This document shows positions 12,067 through 20,017 of a stretch of 39,375 bases of DNA, in pieces. Every line of letters begins with the position of its first letter. Position 1 is the stretch's first letter. Under the pieces are notes generated by a model. That model worked only from the letters and a program-made list of their open reading frames with translations, made no database searches and was not told where the DNA came from. Location: NCBI GenBank assembly GCA_945911685.1, contig CAMEAW010000012.1, forward strand, positions 1-39,375, given 5' to 3'. The stretch is from Bordetella parapertussis (GTDB lineage: Bacteria; Pseudomonadota; Gammaproteobacteria; Burkholderiales; Burkholderiaceae_B). The position numbers and the translations under genes were made by a program.

Positions 12067-13269
12067 ATGAATTCGTCTGCCGCGTCGTTTCCTTATTTTC
12101 CTGGTATCCGTTTGTTGCACTCACCTGGTCCGTCTAATGTGCCTAAGGCTGTGCTCGATGCCCTCACCAGGCAGCCAATCGATATGGGCGATCCCCGCGT
12201 TGATGCCTGTGTTGACGCCTGCGAGCGCGGCTTGCAAGGCCTGCTAAATACGGCAAGCGCAGACATATTTTTATACGCGTCAAATGGTCACGGCGTCTGG
12301 GAGGCCGTGATTGTGAATCTGCTGGCCCCCGGTCAAAAAGTACTGATCCTGGGTACAGGTCATTTTTCTGACTCTTGGGCATTAATGGCCGAGGCAATGG
12401 GTGCGGTGATTATGCGCACTCCTTATATCGAAGGGCAACCGATTGACCCTGCGGTCGTCGAACAAGCCTTGCGTGAAGATACCAAACATGAAATTGTCGC
12501 GGTCTTTGCTGTGCACACCGACACCGCCAGCAGCACGACCAGTGATATGCCTGCTCTGCGTCGCGCGATCGATGCTGCCAAGCACCCTGCGTTGTTTGTG
12601 GTCGACGTAGTTGCTTCCTTGGGGGCGATTCCTTTTTACATGGATCAATGGGGTGTTAACGCTGTGATTGGCGCCTCGCAGAAAGGCTTGATGTGCCCAC
12701 CCGGCGTTGGCTTTTGTGCCGCAGATGAACGTGCAATGCAGGTTTGTGCCAACAACCCTGCACCACGCTTTTATTGGGATTGGATGCGTCGCCGCAAAGG
12801 GCCTTCGTACAGCCGTTTTTGCGGTACTGCCCCTCAAAACTTATTGTTTGGCCTTGAAGCTGCTTTTGGCTTGATCGAGCAAGAGGGTTTGGCTCAAGTG
12901 CACGCGCGCCATCAGCGCCTGGCCGGTGCGGTGCACGCCGCCGTTCAGTCTTGGTCTGAAGCTGGACAAGTGCAGTTTTTATGTCAGGTGCCCGAGGCGC
13001 GCTCTGCTTCGGTGACTGCGGTGGTGGTCGCCAAAGGCATTGATCCCGAACTCATCCGCAGCACCGCGCGCGAAAAATTTCAAGTGCTGATTGCTGGGGG
13101 CCTAGGTCCTTTTGCAGGCCGAGTATTTAGAATCGGTCACCTAGGGGATTTAAATCCAGCAATGATCTTGGGCTGTTTGGCTGGTGTTGAGGCCGCTATG
13201 CAAAGTCTGGGCGTCAATGTTGGCTCAATGGGTGTGCGCAGCGCCGTTGAGTACCTGGCTAAAACCTAA
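12067..13269 (+). CDS. Class V aminotransferase, serine/alanine-glyoxylate type
   Basis: This PLP enzyme of fold type I, class V, probably transfers an amino group to glyoxylate from serine or alanine. The 400 residues begin with LLHSPGPSNVPKAVLDAL and contain the SNGHGVWEAVIVNLL phosphate-binding region, the VVDVVASLGAIPF stretch with the PLP-ring Asp, and the Schiff-base lysine K206 in GASQKGLMCPPG. The C-terminal FRIGHLGDLN is typical of the family. An AAAGGA site lies 6 nt before the ATG. It is divergent from the tadE-like gene and convergent with hslO. The choice between serine- and alanine-glyoxylate transaminase cannot be made from sequence alone. Confidence 0.9.
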   Translation: MNSSAASFPYFPGIRLLHSPGPSNVPKAVLDALTRQPIDMGDPRVDACVDACERGLQGLLNTASADIFLYASNGHGVWEAVIVNLLAPGQKVLILGTGHFSDSWALMAEAMGAVIMRTPYIEGQPIDPAVVEQALREDTKHEIVAVFAVHTDTASSTTSDMPALRRAIDAAKHPALFVVDVVASLGAIPFYMDQWGVNAVIGASQKGLMCPPGVGFCAADERAMQVCANNPAPRFYWDWMRRRKGPSYSRFCGTAPQNLLFGLEAAFGLIEQEGLAQVHARHQRLAGAVHAAVQSWSEAGQVQFLCQVPEARSASVTAVVVAKGIDPELIRSTAREKFQVLIAGGLGPFAGRVFRIGHLGDLNPAMILGCLAGVEAAMQSLGVNVGSMGVRSAVEYLAKT

Positions 13270-13292
13270 GGCGCTTCGGTTAGATGCGCTGC

Positions 13293-13313
13293 CGCCCTGA
13301 GGTCATCAGGGCG
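13293..13313. repeat. Hairpin between convergent aminotransferase and hslO genes
   Basis: A perfect 8-bp inverted repeat CGCCCTGA-GGTCA-TCAGGGCG lies 24 nt after the aminotransferase stop and just past the hslO stop. It may end both transcripts, but no T-run follows on either strand. Confidence 0.4.
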
Positions 13314-13321
13314 CTTCAGCT

Positions 13322-14257
13322 TCAATGCACCGACTTGCTACCTAACACGGTCGACGCTTGAAACAGCGCCTCGGTATCTAAGGCGTCGAATACATAGGGC
13401 AACCCGCAAAATTCGCAGGCCACCTCAACTTTGCCTTGCTCTTGCAAAATATCATCGACCTCAGCTTTGCCCAGCATGCGTAGCATGTCTGCGACGCGCT
13501 CTTGGGTGCAAGAACATTTCCAGGTGATGGGCCTCGACTCAAAGACAAGCAAAGTTTCTTGCCAAAATAGTCGGTGTAGCAAGGTCTCTTGATCTGTCGA
13601 GAGCATTTCGGCGGGCGTGAGTGTTTGCGCCAAATGCTGCGCGCGCGCCCACGATTCGTCGGCCGTTTCGAGTTCAGTTTGTTGCGCGCCGCCTTGCAGG
13701 GGTAGGCGCTGAATTAACAGTCCGCTGCAATGCAAAGAGTCGGCGGCTAACCAGATACGTGTGTGCAATTGCTCAGAACGCAGCATGTATTGCTCGAGCG
13801 CCTGTGCAACACTAGAGCCTTCAAGCGGCACAATACCTTGATATGCCTGGCGCCCTGGCGTGTGCTTGGGCGGGTCAAGCACCACAATAAATTTTGCCGT
13901 ACCCCCTGGGTTGAGCAACGATTGCAAATCGCTTGCCTCGGGCAAGGGGCGATCGCGCATTTTAACGGTGGCACGAATACTCAAATCGGCCCGACACTCA
14001 ACCACCATCAAAGCAATCGCGCCGTCGCCTTGCAACTGCAACAAGAGCGAACCATCAAACTTTAGATTCGCTGCAAGCAGCGTCGAAGCCGCGACAAGTT
14101 CGCCGAGTAAAGCCGTGACAGGTGCGGGGTATTGCTGGTGCGTCTGCGCAGACAGCCAAGCCTGTTCGATACGCACCGACTCAATCCGCACACTGCGATC
14201 ATCAAATAAAAACTTTTTAAGCGCATCGCTGCGCGGCGAGCTCGAGTCGTCAGACAT
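13322..14257 (-). CDS. hslO: Redox-regulated chaperone Hsp33
   Basis: Hsp33 is a cytoplasmic holdase activated by oxidation, which releases its zinc. The 311 residues carry the C-terminal redox switch: C248 and C250 (WKCSCTQERV) and C281 and C284 (CEFCGLPY), the CXC-X30-CXXC pattern of the family. The N-terminal region starts with KFLFDDRSVRIESVRIEQAW and has the GDGAIALMVVECRADLSIRA segment. Its ATG overlaps the stop of the upstream carbonic anhydrase gene by one base (TAATG), so the two are translationally linked. Confidence 0.97.
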   Translation of the reverse strand: MSDDSSSPRSDALKKFLFDDRSVRIESVRIEQAWLSAQTHQQYPAPVTALLGELVAASTLLAANLKFDGSLLLQLQGDGAIALMVVECRADLSIRATVKMRDRPLPEASDLQSLLNPGGTAKFIVVLDPPKHTPGRQAYQGIVPLEGSSVAQALEQYMLRSEQLHTRIWLAADSLHCSGLLIQRLPLQGGAQQTELETADESWARAQHLAQTLTPAEMLSTDQETLLHRLFWQETLLVFESRPITWKCSCTQERVADMLRMLGKAEVDDILQEQGKVEVACEFCGLPYVFDALDTEALFQASTVLGSKSVH

Positions 14258-14778
14258 TAACCAATTCGCTTGAGTTTTTCACGATACATTTGCCCGCGTT
14301 TGGCATAGTTTTCGATGTTGTTTCGAATCGTTTCGATTTCTTCTTCAGAGAGCGTGCGGGTGATTTTTCCGACACCGATAACCAGGCTGCCATCGGGAAT
14401 TTCGCGCCCCTCCGGGATAATGGCACCGGCGCCAATTAAACAATTGCGCCCGATTTTTGCGCGGTTTAATACGATCGCTTGCATGCCGACTAACGTGCCT
14501 GAACCGATCGTGCAGCCGTGCAACATGGCTTGATGGCCAATCGTGACGTGATGGTCAATGGTAAGCGGTACCCCCGCGTCAGAGTGCAGCACAGAGCCCT
14601 CTTGTACGTTGCTATGGTGACCGATGTCGATGCAGGTGTTGTCACCCCGAATGCTGACATTGGCCCAAATGCTGGCCTGAGCACCTACGACTACGTCGCC
14701 GATCAGATCGGCCGAGTCAAAAATAAAGGCAGTAGGGTCGATGCGTGGAATAAGGTCGCCGAGCTGATAAATCGCCAT
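14257..14778 (-). CDS. Gamma-carbonic anhydrase family protein (left-handed beta helix)
   Basis: This 173-residue hexapeptide-repeat protein is of the YrdA/PaaY/CaiE kind. Sequential turns of the beta helix are visible as isoleucine/valine-spaced repeats from about residue 15 to 125. Histidines expected to bind the metal lie in VLHSDAG and in TIGHQAMLHGCTIG. These proteins are trimeric; some are zinc or iron carbonic anhydrases and some only bind CoA esters, so catalytic activity is not proven. The start ATG opens MAIYQLGDLIPRID, usual for the family. It lies between an acyl-CoA synthetase upstream and hslO downstream (1-nt overlap). Confidence 0.92.
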   Translation of the reverse strand: MAIYQLGDLIPRIDPTAFIFDSADLIGDVVVGAQASIWANVSIRGDNTCIDIGHHSNVQEGSVLHSDAGVPLTIDHHVTIGHQAMLHGCTIGSGTLVGMQAIVLNRAKIGRNCLIGAGAIIPEGREIPDGSLVIGVGKITRTLSEEEIETIRNNIENYAKRGQMYREKLKRIG

Positions 14779-14814
14779 GATGAGTTGAGCCTAAGACGAA
14801 GAGAAAACAGTAGT

Positions 14815-16500
14815 TTAGCTTGACGGCGCTTTAAGCTTTTTAGCCTGGCGTTGGCTGCGACCGATTTCGAGTTGGCGCAAGACGCGGCGCTGGATTTTTC
14901 CGGTCGTGGTCATGGGTAAGGCGTCGACGTATTCGATTTCTTTGGGGTACTCGTAGGGTGCCAGACGCGTTTTGACGTGTGCCTGCAGAAGTTCAGTTAA
15001 CTGCGCACGCTTGCGCGACGAGAAGCTCGGCGTTAGCACCACAAAGGCTTTGACTACGGCACCGCGGTCAGCGTCAGGCTTGGGGACGACGGCGACATTC
15101 GCTACGGCTGGGTGATCAAGTAAACAGTTTTCGATTTCACCCGGGCCGATGCGGTAACCCGAGGACTTGAAGACATCGTCAGCTCGCCCGGCGTACCAGT
15201 AATAACCATCCGCATCGGCTCGTGCAAGGTCACCGGTGCGACACCAGTCACCCGTAAATTTTTCAGCTGTGGCATTGTCGTTGCGCCAGTAGCCGATAAA
15301 TAGAATGGGGTCAGGGTAACCATGAATATCAAAGCGATTTAAGGCGACTTCACCGATCTCGTCTGTTGCCGCAGCCGATCCGTCTTCGCGCAGTATGGTA
15401 ATTTGATGGCCTGGATAAGGCTTGCCCATGCTGCCTGAGCGTGCAGGCCATTTTTGATGACTATTGCCGATCAGATAATTCATCTCTGTCTGACCAAACA
15501 TTTCGTTTGGAGTGATGTCCAAGGCTTGTTCGCACCAGGCGAAAACGGTATCACCCACGCTTTCACCCGCGCTCATGATGCAGCGTAGTGATAATTTGTA
15601 CGTGTCTTTGGGGCGTTCGATCGCTTTCATCATTTGCTTGAGAGCGGTCGGAAACAAAAAGGTGTTGGTCACCTGATAGCGCTCAAGAATTTCAAACGCC
15701 CGCTCTGGGCTAAAACGACCGCGCGTACCCACAATGGGTTGCCCGAAATACAACGTCGGTAAAAGCGCATCCATCATGCCACCGGTCCATGCCCAGTCTG
15801 CGGGTGACCAAAATACATCCTGAGGCTGTGGAAACCAGTTCTGTGAGGCCACGAAGCCGGGTAAGTTGCCAATTAACACTGCGTGCGGCAACAAAGCCCC
15901 CTTAGGTGCACCTGTTGTACCCGAGGTATAAAGTAAAATGGCGGGTTCATCTGCGCGCGTGCTGACAGCTTTGAAGGTGGTCGGTTGTCGGATCAAAAGT
16001 TTTTGCCAGGGCAGCACGCGCTCGTCCGTCACGTCAATCCCGACTAACTGTGTCAGCGTTGGGCAGCGTGCCAGGCTTGTTAAAACGTTACCAGCCGACA
16101 GGTTGTCAAAGAACGCGACGCGTACCTGCGCGTCGCGCAAGCGCTGCTCAAGCGCCTCTGGGCCAAAGAGGTTAGATAAGGGTAAAACAACTGCACCCAC
16201 GCTGTAAATCGCGATGTGTGCGACCACGGTTTCAGGGCGTTGACCCAAGATCAGCGCCACGCGGTCGCCGCGCTTGACGCCCATGCGAGTCAAACCATTC
16301 GCCAACTGATTTGCGGTGGCTGCTAAGCGTTCGTAGGTCCAAACCTCACGCTGCCCTGTTTGGTTTTCGTCAAACAGGGCAATTTTTCGGGCATCCGCAG
16401 GGTTGTCAGCCCAACGATGGCAGCAGGCATGACCAATGTTGAAATGGGTGGGTACCAGCCATTCAAAAGTCTCGTAAAGAGAAGCGTATTGGTCAACCAT
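14815..16500 (-). CDS. Acyl-CoA synthetase (AMP-forming), medium-chain/acetyl type
   Basis: This ANL-superfamily ligase makes acyl-CoA via an acyl-adenylate. The 561 residues have the P-loop LLYTSGTTGAPKG at about 189-201, the NEMFGQTEMN motif with the adenine-binding Tyr/Phe position, WCRTGDLARADADGYYWYAGR with the ribose-binding Asp, and the adenylation lysine K535 in TTTGKIQRR. Similarity in layout is closest to ACSM-like medium-chain or acetyl-CoA synthetases rather than long-chain FadD. The ribosome site before the ATG is weak. The gene sits 36 nt upstream of the gamma-CA gene. The substrate is unknown. Confidence 0.9.
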   Translation of the reverse strand: MVDQYASLYETFEWLVPTHFNIGHACCHRWADNPADARKIALFDENQTGQREVWTYERLAATANQLANGLTRMGVKRGDRVALILGQRPETVVAHIAIYSVGAVVLPLSNLFGPEALEQRLRDAQVRVAFFDNLSAGNVLTSLARCPTLTQLVGIDVTDERVLPWQKLLIRQPTTFKAVSTRADEPAILLYTSGTTGAPKGALLPHAVLIGNLPGFVASQNWFPQPQDVFWSPADWAWTGGMMDALLPTLYFGQPIVGTRGRFSPERAFEILERYQVTNTFLFPTALKQMMKAIERPKDTYKLSLRCIMSAGESVGDTVFAWCEQALDITPNEMFGQTEMNYLIGNSHQKWPARSGSMGKPYPGHQITILREDGSAAATDEIGEVALNRFDIHGYPDPILFIGYWRNDNATAEKFTGDWCRTGDLARADADGYYWYAGRADDVFKSSGYRIGPGEIENCLLDHPAVANVAVVPKPDADRGAVVKAFVVLTPSFSSRKRAQLTELLQAHVKTRLAPYEYPKEIEYVDALPMTTTGKIQRRVLRQLEIGRSQRQAKKLKAPSS

Positions 16501-16604
16501 ACCGATCTTGAAGTGTCATGTTGCCCGTAGCATGGCTCAGCCTGTGCTTTGGTGCAACCCACAGCGGTGCTTGAATGCAACAACTAAGGGTTTTTACTTA
16601 GGAA

Positions 16605-17213
16605 TCAATGAGCGACGTTTGTGAGCCGCGTGCCGGCAAGCAGATCGTGCAAAAACTGTTGCTGCGGACTAAACCAGGTGGGGATAAAAATGGTGAAGGG
16701 CGCTACAACGATGAGCGACAGCGCCGCAGGCCAGCCAGTCAGAGTAGAGATCGCCCAAACCGTTGCTGCGCCCAACAAGGGCAGTGCCCACATCAGCACG
16801 AAACGCAGGGATAGTCGCCCCAAAGAAGGCGTCGAGCCTTGGATATCCACGACACGGATATGCCAGGCCTTCATGGGAAGTGTCTGGCCACTGCGGGTCC
16901 AGCACAGCAGAAAATACACGCCAATCGCAAAAAACAGCCAAACTTGGCGGGTGCTTCGAAGCATTAGGCCGTGGGTGCTTTGAGTGAGCGTGTCAAAGAG
17001 GTAATCAGATAAAAAGACCACAGCGAAAAGTAAAACGCCTTCGTACATCATTGAGGCAAAACGGCGCGAACGGGAGGGCGTTGTAACGATGCCCTGTGGG
17101 AGGGGAGGGTGCGATGGCGCTTTAACGACTCCCTGTGCTGGAGACGAGTATAGGGGTTTCGATACGGCATCCTGCGAGAGAGGAGCGTTTGGTGGCTTCG
17201 GGTTTGACTTCAT
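16605..17213 (-). CDS. RDD-family membrane protein
   Basis: This small inner-membrane protein has an RDD domain; its function is poorly known, and some relatives act in ion transport. Starting at the ATG at 17211-17213 it has 202 residues; the frame extends to a TTG at 17273 without support. The first ~55 residues are proline-rich and repetitive (PLYSSPAQGVV, PPLPQGIVTTP). They precede the domain, which opens RRFASMMYEGVLLFAVVF and contains three or four helices and the QTLPMKAWHIRVVD loop typical of RDD proteins. It ends FLHDLLAGTRL, also typical. The ribosome site is weak. Confidence 0.85.
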   Translation of the reverse strand: MKSNPKPPNAPLSQDAVSKPLYSSPAQGVVKAPSHPPLPQGIVTTPSRSRRFASMMYEGVLLFAVVFLSDYLFDTLTQSTHGLMLRSTRQVWLFFAIGVYFLLCWTRSGQTLPMKAWHIRVVDIQGSTPSLGRLSLRFVLMWALPLLGAATVWAISTLTGWPAALSLIVVAPFTIFIPTWFSPQQQFLHDLLAGTRLTNVAH

Positions 17214-17388
17214 CGGCCGTATTATCCCGCATTTTGTTCGAGGGCTAAGGCCAAGAGGCTTGTTAATACTCAAGCTTGCAAGGTGAGCGCCACCCTAGGG
17301 CGCCCACTTTGCACACCACTCACGACATGTTAGGGTCACCGGCTTTGCAGTCAGCAACTTTAATGACGATGCTACGAGTGGCAACGCT

Positions 17389-17565
17389 TTAGTACATGCC
17401 GTTGTGTCGAGCTTGCGCGCGCGCTGAGCTTGTAAAAGAGATCAGGCTGCGTACCACTTTACCAACGGCGCGGAAAGGATGTGGGCGAAACTGATCTTCC
17501 ATCGCTTTTGCCAAGAGTTCGCGTTCGAGGCTGTCGGTCAAGCGAGCTGTGTTGTTGATTTTCAT
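17389..17565 (-). CDS. Unrecognised small protein, 58 residues
   Basis: This short frame runs from an ATG at 17563-17565 to a TAA, with an AGGAAG ribosome site about 6 nt before the ATG. The protein begins MKINNTARLTDSLERELLAK, continues AMEDQFRPHPFRAVGKVVRS and ends LISFTSSARAQARHNGMY. It is basic and likely has an amphipathic helix in the first half. A second helix (FRAVGKVVRSLISF) could sit on a membrane. I recognise no family; it superficially recalls short basic DUF1127-type proteins but lacks their arginine-rich motif. Reality is supported by the ribosome site and by a promoter with three operator-like repeats directly upstream (17585-17659). The gene stands alone between rdd and rlmL. 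Confidence 0.7.
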   Translation of the reverse strand: MKINNTARLTDSLERELLAKAMEDQFRPHPFRAVGKVVRSLISFTSSARAQARHNGMY

Positions 17566-17584
17566 GGTGACTTCCTGTGCTTGT

Positions 17585-17648
17585 TAGGGATAACCCTATA
17601 TTAAGGGAAAACCCTAGACTGCGCAAGTCAATATACGGGAAAACCCTA
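17585..17648 (-). promoter_or_regulatory. Triple operator-like array (TAGGG-N4-CCC type)
   Basis: Three near-identical inverted repeats stand upstream of the 58-residue gene: 17585-17598 (TAGGGATAACCCTA), 17603-17616 (AAGGGAAAACCCTA) and 17635-17648 (ACGGGAAAACCCTA). The centres are 18 and 32 bp apart. On the minus strand two copies share TAGGGTTTTCCC exactly. The 17635-17648 copy lies in the spacer of the predicted promoter, and the other two fall in the leader. This looks like a binding array for a dimeric regulator, most simply a repressor; the regulator is not in the window. Confidence 0.6.
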
Positions 17649-17659
17649 TTAATCCGCAA
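17630..17659 (-). promoter_or_regulatory. Predicted sigma70 promoter of the small gene
   Basis: On the minus strand TTGCGG (17654-17659) and TATATT (17630-17635) are separated by 18 nt. The transcript would begin near 17622, leaving a leader of about 57 nt that contains two of the three inverted repeats. Confidence 0.5.
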
Positions 17660-17853
17660 GCTGTTGCGCAAACACAACAACATTCACAGCGTAGCGCTCA
17701 AATGAGTGTTGAGTACCCATTTTCATGGTTTGTCAGCAGTCATCGAGTCACTGAAGCCACATCAACTCAGCCACCTCGCCTCAGTGGCATCACAAGATCA
17801 AGCTACGACCACCCATTCAATCGGAGTTTGGCGCGCCCGCGTGTGGCGTGATG

Positions 17854-19470
17854 CTAAGGCTCTTGCGCTGATGATTTATCGCGGTAGCTGCTCGCCACCA
17901 GCTCAAAACTGAACAGTCTGCAATCTAACGCCCCGTTAAAGATGGGCGTACGTCGGTCGGCCTTCAAACGAAGGTGTTTGGGCAAATCAAGATCAGAGGT
18001 GATGACATTGACCTGCCAGCCCGCGAATTCCTTTTTCAAACAAGCAGACCATTCGCGCCAAAACTCAACGTCCTCTTCGTCAAGACGCTCGCCATAAGGC
18101 GGGTTCGTGATGATCCATCCGCTTGGCGCAGGTGCGACAGCATCCCGTGCATCGCCCAATTCAAATTGAATCGTGTCCTCTGTGAGGTAGGCCCGCTCGG
18201 CGTTACGACGCGCAGCTTCAATGGCATCAGGGTTGGCGTCGATGCCAATCAAGGGCGAGGCTAACTCGGGCAAGATCCGACTGCGTGCTTCGTCTTTCAG
18301 GTCTTCCCAGCGGCGCGCATCATGGTCACGCAAGCGTTCAAAACCAAATGGTCGAGTGATACCGGGTGGTACACCTAAGGCAATCCAAGCGGCTTCAATC
18401 AAAATCGTGCCGCTACCGCAAAAGGGATCGAGCAACGCCGCCTCAGGATCCCAACCCGCCAAGGCCAATATGCCGGCCGCAAGATTTTCACGCAAGGGTG
18501 CGTCACCCTTATCAAGCCGCCAGCCACGCTTGAATAAGGACTCACCCGAAGTGTCGAGATACATCGTGCCGGTATCGTGCGATAAAAATAAATGCACGCG
18601 CGCATCCGGGCGCACCGTATCAATCGACGGACGCGCACCTTCGAGGTCGCGTAGCCGATCACAAATGCCGTCTTTGGCGCGTAAATTGCAATATTGCAAA
18701 CTTTGCATGGGGCTTTTGACAGCCGAGGTGTCAACGCGCAAGGTGTGTTCGGCACCAAACCAACGCTCCCAACCAATGCTTTGCGCAAGTTCAAGAATGT
18801 CGTCTTCGTGTTGTACGGGTGCCTGGCCTAAGCGCACTAAGATCCGTGTCGCTAAGCGTGAGTAAAGATTGGCACGTTGTACCCCCCACCAATCCGCCAC
18901 AAAATGGCAACCCGCACGCGTCGGTTGCACATGTGCATAACCTAGTGCATTCAGTTCAGCCGCCAGCGCCTCTTCAAGGCCGGTGGGGCAGGGGGCGAAG
19001 ATATGAAAGATTTCAGTGTCAAGCACCAGCCCAGAGGCGCGCTCAGTTTGTGCGCCATCGCGCAACGGCAAGGCCTTTGGTGCAGAAGCGGGACGCGGTG
19101 TGGGCTCACGTGGTGCAGAGCCGCGATTGGCGCGCGCTGGTTCGTTTGGGTGCGCAGAGCCACCGCGAGCCTCGCCCCGAGGTGCACGACTGTCTGTTCG
19201 CTGACCGTGGCGAAACTTGTCCCCATAAGAGGCCTCGGGTGCCTTGCGCACGATGAGTGGCTTGCCTTCTTGAGCAGGTTCTGCGGTCAGATTATCACCA
19301 CCCGCGGCTTGCAGGCGCGAAAGTTTTTCTTTAGCGATTTTTAACTGAGCTACTTGTCGCGCACGCGCACCGATGCGGGCACGTGTTTGATCACCCCCCG
19401 CAGCAGGGCGCGGTTTGACCGCACGCGTTTTGAGGGTAAGTGTTTTGCGTTCTGGATCCTGCTCAGACAT
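17854..19470 (-). CDS. rlmL: 23S rRNA m2G2445 methyltransferase-like protein (THUMP + SAM methyltransferase)
   Basis: This RNA guanine-N2 methyltransferase of the RlmL/YcbY N-terminal type has 538 residues. Residues 1 to about 150 form a basic, Ala/Arg/Pro-rich extension with no fold I can name. The THUMP part begins at about 155 (FHIFAPCPTGLEEALAAEL). The methyltransferase fold has the SAM loop LLDPFCGSGTILIEAAW and the catalytic motif TNPPYGERL of N2-guanine methylases. Unlike E. coli RlmKL it lacks the second, RlmK, half. The ribosome site is weak at the chosen ATG. It lies 10 nt after hemJ and is the last gene of that run. Confidence 0.88.
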   Translation of the reverse strand: MSEQDPERKTLTLKTRAVKPRPAAGGDQTRARIGARARQVAQLKIAKEKLSRLQAAGGDNLTAEPAQEGKPLIVRKAPEASYGDKFRHGQRTDSRAPRGEARGGSAHPNEPARANRGSAPREPTPRPASAPKALPLRDGAQTERASGLVLDTEIFHIFAPCPTGLEEALAAELNALGYAHVQPTRAGCHFVADWWGVQRANLYSRLATRILVRLGQAPVQHEDDILELAQSIGWERWFGAEHTLRVDTSAVKSPMQSLQYCNLRAKDGICDRLRDLEGARPSIDTVRPDARVHLFLSHDTGTMYLDTSGESLFKRGWRLDKGDAPLRENLAAGILALAGWDPEAALLDPFCGSGTILIEAAWIALGVPPGITRPFGFERLRDHDARRWEDLKDEARSRILPELASPLIGIDANPDAIEAARRNAERAYLTEDTIQFELGDARDAVAPAPSGWIITNPPYGERLDEEDVEFWREWSACLKKEFAGWQVNVITSDLDLPKHLRLKADRRTPIFNGALDCRLFSFELVASSYRDKSSAQEP

Positions 19471-19480
19471 GGTGTCCCAT

Positions 19481-19903
19481 TTAAAAAGGCTTGATAACGA
19501 CTAAGGCCGTTACTGCAACCAGCATCAACACAGGGACTTCGTTGAACCAGCGATAAAAAATATGCGAACGGCGGTTAGTACCTTGTTCGAATTTGCGCAA
19601 TATCACGCCACAGCTGTGGTGATACCCAATCACAAGCACCACAAGCACAAACTTTGCGTGCATCCAGCCATTGCCAGGCCCGCGGCCAATGCCATATTGA
19701 ACATAGAGCCAAAGGCCGAGCAGCACTGCGGGGATCGCTAAAATATTCGTGAAGCGATACAACCTGCGGCCCATACCGAGCAGTACCTTCTGCACTGCTG
19801 GGTCGGTTTGCTGCGCAAGATTAACAAAAATACGCGGCAGGTAAAACAGCCCCGCAAACCACGAGGCGATAAAGACGATATGAAACGTTTTAATCCAAAG
19901 CAT
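19481..19903 (-). CDS. hemJ: Protoporphyrinogen IX oxidase HemJ
   Basis: HemJ is a small inner-membrane protein that oxidises protoporphyrinogen IX in heme synthesis in bacteria without HemG or HemY. At 140 residues with about four helices it is the typical size. The family N terminus is plain: LWIKTFHIVFIASWFAGLFY followed by LPRIFV, with the conserved His at residue 8. The WMHAKFVLVVLVIGYHH segment carries further conserved His and Lys. It was long annotated as UPF0093 or CopD-like. It is followed 10 nt later by rlmL. Confidence 0.92.
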   Translation of the reverse strand: MLWIKTFHIVFIASWFAGLFYLPRIFVNLAQQTDPAVQKVLLGMGRRLYRFTNILAIPAVLLGLWLYVQYGIGRGPGNGWMHAKFVLVVLVIGYHHSCGVILRKFEQGTNRRSHIFYRWFNEVPVLMLVAVTALVVIKPF

Positions 19904-20017
19904 TAGGGAACATCCGTGAGGTGGTTGATGGCCATGCTGTTCGTTCTAGTACCAACTCGGTCGATGGCTAAGACGTTGCTCAGGACCTGACTGTCCACCA
20001 TAGCACCACTCAGGTGG

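Noticed and set aside
17459..17683. 74-residue minus-strand frame across the operator array
   Set aside because: It runs through the promoter repeats and overlaps the better-supported 58-residue gene in another frame; it has no ribosome site.
17706..17912. 68-residue plus-strand frame before rlmL's end
   Set aside because: It extends into the rlmL coding region on the opposite strand and has no ribosome site or recognisable protein. The 17660-17853 stretch otherwise shows nothing I can support.
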